DNA of 64,000 nt from Alviniconcha marisindica. Its lineage: Eukaryota > Mollusca > Gastropoda > Provannidae. This document shows, in pieces, positions 54,601 through 62,302 of this stretch (within the stretch, counting starts at the first letter, position 1; each line of letters starts with the position of its first letter). A program made the translations under genes and the position numbers. The DNA lies in NCBI GenBank assembly GCA_018857735.1, contig JABMCL010002924.1, positions 310,001-374,000 on the forward strand, in the 5' to 3' direction. The notes beneath the pieces are model-generated. The model did no database searches, was not told the DNA's origin, and was given only the letters and a program-made list of their open reading frames with translations.

Positions 54601-55921
54601 CTTGATAGTTTTGATTGTCATGGTATGCAGATCAGTACATTTTGCAATGTGTACAACTGTTTGATGGAAATGTAATAGTGACAGCAACAGCTAAATAATA
54701 GTTGACAATGCCAGCCTAGCGACACTAACAGTCCAGTTCTGAAGTGCTAGTAGTAAGACATGCCAGGTAACAGACCCTAAGCCAAATTTCATGATGAAGA
54801 ATGAATCCATACACTAAACCTTTGGTTACAAACATGGTTCTTTTTCTCGGGGGGTGGGGGGTGGAAAACAGCCTGACAACAGAGAGAACTAACAGCTGTG
54901 TGTATCCCCTCTTAGGCATCATCTTCAGATCCAAAACGATCCATGAGGACTTCATCACAGACAAGTTCAAAAACTAGACTATCTATGGAAAGAATGAAGA
55001 CAAAGTAGAAACAGGACAAAGAAAGAAGTCAACTTCAGATTACAAGTAGTTGTATATAAGACGGAGCAGCTGGGCACCAAACAAGCGTGACAAAGCAGAA
55101 GAGGCAGGCTAAGTGTTTACTGACGTGGAATCGTTTCAGCTTCAGAATCAGTGCATTCTGGATGGTTTTCAGCTGCGTGGAGATGACAGACAGCACAGAG
55201 ACATCAATGCGGTTGAACTCATCAAAGCAGCCCCATGCGCCGCACTGACACAGGCCAGAGAAGATCTTTCCCACAGCCTGCAAAATGAACAGAAGACATG
55301 ATCTTCAGATTCTTATCACTGAAATTATCATAACTCAAGCTCATTGTCAGAACACGCACTTCACTGCTTTGGAAAGCCTTTTTTTTTTTTAAAGTGATGA
55401 AGCAAAGACAAAAAACATTTCAAAACTTTCAAAGTTTGCTCTCATCAGCAAACTAATCTGGCTGGTAGTAGTAGTTGTAGTAACTTGGTGTTGTATGCCC
55501 AATCAACCAGTTCAGTTATATCAGGACAAAACACATTTTGTCATCACATAACAATTGTTAAAAGTGTGTACATGTTAAAACTGGTATAAACACAGATTTT
55601 AAAAACATACTTAAAAGGTGGGTAGAAGACAAACAGAACCAAAAATGACCTGCTAGTTTAAATTCTTCCAAGAGTATTTCTTTCTTTCAAAAAGTTAAAA
55701 ATCTTCTCAGGTGAAGTGTCCTGAAACAACACACGCTTTGAGTGAGTTGCAAAGTACATTTCAATATGTCATTTCTTATCTTTCACACATCTAAAAATTG
55801 TTCAGCGTGCACAGTGTCCACACACACACACGCTATGATGCAAAGTACATATGCACACACACCTGCATGCGCGCACACACACACACACACATGTACATGT
55901 ACATACATACAAGCACACACA

Positions 55922-55952
<31 letters not shown>

Positions 55953-56268
55953 TTTGCTAAGTGTAAAAGAATAATGGGCTGATTGTGACCTTGTAGTCCA
56001 TGCCCTCTCCACAGTTGGTGACAACACACAGCAGACCCAGGGCTTTGGCCAGATCCTTTGTTGTCTCAGTCTTCCCTGTACCAGCTGGTCCTGCAGGCGC
56101 CCCTCCAAGGTTCATGGACAGGGCCTGGTGACATCAGTCAACATTAGACATGGTTTATACCCCGCCCCCCAACACACACACACACACACACCTAGCATAC
56201 ACACAAACTGACACACAAGCATGCACAAACACACATGCACATACACACGCATACACACACACACACAC

Positions 56269-56302
<34 letters not shown>

Positions 56303-58041
56303 ACCTCAAAATGGAATTATGCTAAATATTAAACATATATGCCATGAGTACTAAAATGTATTCATCTCATTATATCATCACTGAGCACAGTCCTAAAAGT
56401 GAACATATCAACAAATCTATGCAACAGAATGAAGAGATGAATAAAATAATTGGACAACATGATTATTTCTGAGGCACTTACACACACACATACACTCACA
56501 CACACGCACACACACACACACACACCAAAAACATGTGCACATGTGTGCACTCAACATACAGACACACATGCAGTCAGACACACATATGTATATGTCATCA
56601 ATTGTTATCCAAATGAATGGCATATGTGTTTGTTCATTGAAAGAGAGAAAGACAGAGAGAAATACGGAGAGACTAACAGAGAAACACAGAGAGTGGAAAA
56701 AACAGAAAGGCGGAGAGACAGAACAAAACATGTGACAAGATATACTGACTCTGGGAGAGAGAGAGAGCAGCAAAGACACACACAGAGAAACAGAGAGAGA
56801 GCAGGTAGCTGAACCACAGTGAGAATGAAACAGAGAAAGAGAGAGAGGAGCAGACAGAGAGAGGAGACAGATGCAGAGAAACAGACAGCAATAAAGAGAG
56901 TGGATTAGAGACAGTAAGGGGGGGGGGGGGTGGAGCAGAGACACAAAGAGAGAGATGCAATGAAGAGAAAGCCAGTCCAGGATGCCATGGCTGTGGTATC
57001 TGACCTGTGTGAGAGTGAGGTAGATTCTGTCAGTGAGAGGCGTGATCACCAGACGACCGTTCAGGCCCATGTACTCATAGCCATAGCCAAAGGTGCCTGT
57101 GCACTGCCGAATGACCAGCTCATCAGGCTCCTTCTCCCAGTAGAACCTCAGCTGGCTTTCCCATTCAAACTCACGGGCATCCATGACACTGCAAACAAGC
57201 AAGAGCCATAGAAAGAAATAAAAGAATACACAAACTTTACTATGTCATGTAGTGCACAGAGAAAATGGTTTCATCATGAGCTGATATTTTCTTCAGGAGG
57301 TGTTGGCAACTCATTCTTACAACTCATTCTTGACAAAGCATCATGCAAGTATCTATGAAAAACTTACCCAAAATACAAGCACAAGCTTTATTCAAGCTAA
57401 CAATTTCAAACCTGTTTCTTTATGTAAGCTTATACTTACAATTTGTTTTATGCATTCACACAAATATTTCACTCTCAGCTGCTTGAGAGAAACTGATGTT
57501 CAGTGTGTCAGTGTTACAGTTACAAACACTGAAGGAAAGCTCAAATCTAAACTACGGAACAACATTTTCTACACAAGTCCAAAAAACCACTTCAAAGTAT
57601 AATAACTATCCACATCCAATCAAACACTAGATGTGTAAATACTTTTTTCAGGCAGATATTGTGTAATCTCTCACCTGTCTCTGACAAAGCCATCAATGAT
57701 GTCTCTGGCATGAACATCAATGATGAGAACTGAGTTGTACTTGGACCGGTCATTTTTGGACAGGGGGGAGCGCACCTGTACACAAATTGGCACAGAGAGC
57801 AGAAATCATTATTTGGATAAATCATGAATAACAGGGCCAGCACAATTCACATAAACTGGACACTCAAAATCTAAAATAAGGCTCATAAAATCAGATTCCT
57901 TTTTTTGTTTAAGTACACAATCAGTTTCAAACAAAGAACACACACACACACACACATAATTATGCACACACACACACACGTGTGCCTAATTATGTGTGCA
58001 CACACACACACAAACACACACACAACACACACACCACACCA

Positions 58042-58083
<42 letters not shown>

Positions 58084-60932
58084 CAACACACCACATACAC
58101 ACACACCACACACACCACATACATTTGTATGTATCACACATGATTAATTGTTATGACCTCACATCTCCTGATCAAGGCAGTATTTTTCTGTCTTTAAAGT
58201 ATCGGTCAGGTTTTCTTACAGTGACATGCTGTTTCAAAATCTGTTGTTTGTTTATTCACAATGCAACAAACAGGCTCTAGGTATAGCACTGACTACTGTG
58301 TTGTAGTCCAGGACACGATTTCCTCTGTTGTGCAGTGTTTTGTGTTTAAGATAAACAGAAAACACTGCACTCTGGAGTCACTCGTCTTTGAGCATTTTCT
58401 TTTATGTCTTTAAAAAAAACTACTTTAATGTATTTTGTACTATGCATTTGGGGTTAAAGAAAAGATTCTGCCTACATCACATCAAACAGTAGCTCCGCCA
58501 CGTGTGCAGAGGACTAGGTTCAGGTAAGAATACTTGGTTGGAGGAGAGGTAAATAGATTTCACAGAAAAGCATGAGCACAAACATGTAATTTGATCGCTT
58601 CAAAGCTTACCACTGACAAAAAGAAAACTTTGAAAATGTTGTTCTGTCTTTGTGCTGCCCCAGTGACCTTGACATTAGATTTACACAAATACCCCTGCCC
58701 TGTCCTCACCTTGACGACAAGTTTGTCAATCTGTCCATGGAGTCTTTTGGCGTAGTCCTTCAGAGCAGTCTTGGCTCCTTTCTTCACCTTGCGGAACACA
58801 TCTTCCACTTCCCATGTCCACCACACCTGGTTCCCAGCCAGACACACCATGCCCTGGTACTCCAGCATCCAGTCCACTCTGCAAAACAACACAATACTGT
58901 TCAGCAGACACTTTCCCCTAGCGAGGACTAGCACCCAGTCCCTGCTACTGTCTGGCAATGAAATGTCATCCAGGCCTGGTCACTAAATATGCAGGTTAAA
59001 GATCCTGTATTTAGTGGATTATGGAAACACTAAAATAACCCAGTCAATATGACTCAAAGTACATAGCTCACATAATGTACTACTTCTCAATATGGTTCAA
59101 TTTACACAGCTCAATGTGATGCACTACTCTTCAATACAGTTCAACATACACAGCTCATGTAATATACTACTTTTCAATATATTTCAAGTTACACCCAGTC
59201 CACTAGCCCACACAGTTCAACTCACTTCCGGGTGAAAATAAATACAGATGAAAGCCACATAACTCAAGAATGACATAGGTTACTGTTCAGTAGTCATGCA
59301 TTTACTGATGACAATAAATGCATAAAAGTACATCACTGGAGTATCATATAGGTTACTGTCCAGCAACAATCCATTTAGTGGTGAAAATACCTGATGAAAA
59401 GCATATCAATCACATATTCCAGACCACTGAGACTGGCACTGAACCAATAAAAAATAACTGGCACATAGTGCACAGGATGCCGTTACCGTGACTTCTCATA
59501 GCTGTAGAAGAAGATGGCCTCTTTGGTGATGAGTCGGTTGGTGCTCCTCATCTCCTCCAGGACACTGGTCATCCAGTCCTCCACACGGCCCTCAGCGGCA
59601 ATGTTGGTGCGAAACTCCATGATCTCCCCTTCTGCCGACTTCATGCCTGTTGCCAGCACTTCTCCACTTGGTCCTTTCACAAACAACAGCGACGCAATGT
59701 TGTCGTACATCTGAAACACAAACATCTCAGTGTTAGCCAAGCCAACAGGGCCTTGGCTGCACACAGACTACTTCATACATTAACACCAACATGAGAGATG
59801 AACATAAATACAAGCACGGCTACAAGGGTGCAGCAAACACACATTTCTATTTTGTATACTGTATTTTATTGTCCCATTTTTCTTCTTCTATGGGGATACA
59901 AGGTCACTTCATTCCCCAACATCCCTATGCCATTAGACCTAATTAGTCCATAACACTGAAATGAAGAGGTGATACCAACCTTATGGGGAGAACAGGTGAC
60001 ACCCATCTAATGAAAGAAACTGTGAGATGACACCATGTTGTGACAACAAGAGAAACAAAGAAGTGATAAGATAATACGTCATGCCTCCCCTCCCCCATCC
60101 TCCCGGACAAACAGAGCCAGTGAGGTGACCCCCACCTTGATCATGTGCTCCTGTACACACTCTGGGTCAGAGCTGCCGAGAATGGAGAGCAGTTCATCAT
60201 CTGAGATGAAGAAGAAGCGGGGGAAGGCATTTCTCTTGGCATCAAGGTAGTCATTCAAAGACTTCTGGCACTTCTCCAGCCCAGCACTCAGGTTCTGCAG
60301 ATCTGACAGGCGGTTCTGAGCATGGCAAGCCAGTTTGATATGAGGCACTTTGTGAGTTTCTGTCATGATCTGAAAAACAAGCAAAGACCACAGTCACCAT
60401 TTCTGACATAAACTAATAACACTAATGCATGACAGTGTATTGGAGGACTGAAACAATATTGCACACACACATGCATCCCCTTCCACACACACACACACAC
60501 ACACATACATGCACGCATGCATACACACACACATGCACACACACAACAGACACCTTACAAAAATGTAGGTAAGACAATCATTTTCTAAAAAGAAACTGTT
60601 ACAGTTTTCATAGAGAAAATGGAGGAAACAAAATCTGACCTTTTTGAAAGTCTTGTCAATAGAGTCAAACTTCTTGGCCTCTTCTGGAAGCTGGGATCGG
60701 ATGTCTCCTCCAATGAAAATTCCTTCCAGGTACATCCATTTTCGCTGAACCACCATCCACACCTACATCAGTGATAAATAAAGATGGGAGTCAAAACAAA
60801 CAAAAAAGAAGAGAAGAATAGCCAGGTTGTTGTACCACTTTCTCCACAAGACTATAGCACATAAACATACCCACATCCTACACTTTCAATCACAATACAC
60901 ACATACACATATTGATAATACACCACACACAC

Positions 60933-60965
<33 letters not shown>

Positions 60966-62271
60966 TACAGCTGCATAGTGGAAAACAAAACCTTACTAAT
61001 ACAGTACCCCCCACCACCACCCACCCCATCCCTGTTACACTCCTTCTGTGCAGGCATCGGCACAACAGAAGTCTGATGTAGTGACTGATTTTGTTCAAAA
61101 TAATCATCATCATTATTTATAATAGCTTTGGGCTGTTAAAATATTTTGATAGGTAGGGCACTTACACATTACCATTATTATTATTATTGTTATTCATTAT
61201 TTATTGCCAAAAAAAATTTTTCAAGATAAGGCAATGCTCACTAAAAGGTTCAACATCATATCTGATGAAAAAGTATTGCTTTGCTGTCCAAAAATGACAG
61301 TATACACCCTTAAAACCTGACAGTAAAAAGGTTAAAAAACACACACACACATCAATGCACTCTCTGTCTTCCCATTCTTCACCCATTCACCCACCAATAA
61401 TGTTTGTTACTGATGATTTCAAAGCCTGCTATATCTACACCCCCCACACCCACATTCTTATACCCAAGTTTGAGTCTAATCTTCATTTATTCCATAAGTG
61501 TACCCATATGTCATTGCTTAGAAAATGTGCACATGTATAATCAGATCTAACACAGTCCCTTGTCTGGGTGGGGGCTGGATGTAAAAAAGCATACACGCTT
61601 ATCTACTACCATCATAACATTTTTTTAATTATCTCTTTGAAACTAACACATCCACATATACACACACGCACACAGACACTCAGTTGCAGATGGACGACTG
61701 CAGAAAACTCAACCTACATCTAACACTTCAGATATGTGAGAAAGTGATTTTTCCCAGTTCTGCACAGTGTTGAGGAAAGGTCCAATGTAGCGTGATGCTG
61801 ACATGCTTTGTAGATTCATTGAGGAGTCGTCCAAGTTCTGAAGGATATCATCCACCGCTCCAAGAATGAATCCACGGTTTGATGTACCCTTCATGTAAGC
61901 CTGAACGTTGAACTTTATGTTGTTCCAAGTCTCCTCAACCTCTTTCACTCCCTGGAAACAAAGAGACATTCAAAATGTATGCACTTCATTGCTTGAAAAG
62001 CAATAATAATAATAGATAACTTTTGTATAGCGCTATTCTCTGGTGTACCCAAACTCACTGCGCTTTACAACATTCTGCGCTTTACAACATTCTCCAACAT
62101 TTTCTAAGTTTCACAAACATAATACATATAATTATGACAACTGACAATGTATAATATACAAGTACATGTGCCATATAAGAAACAGCAATATATAAAGAAA
62201 CTGAATCATTATATTACTACCTACCCATAATTCCATCTCTCCCAGTCACCACCCCTGCCCCCAACTGACAC

Positions 62272-62302
<31 letters not shown>

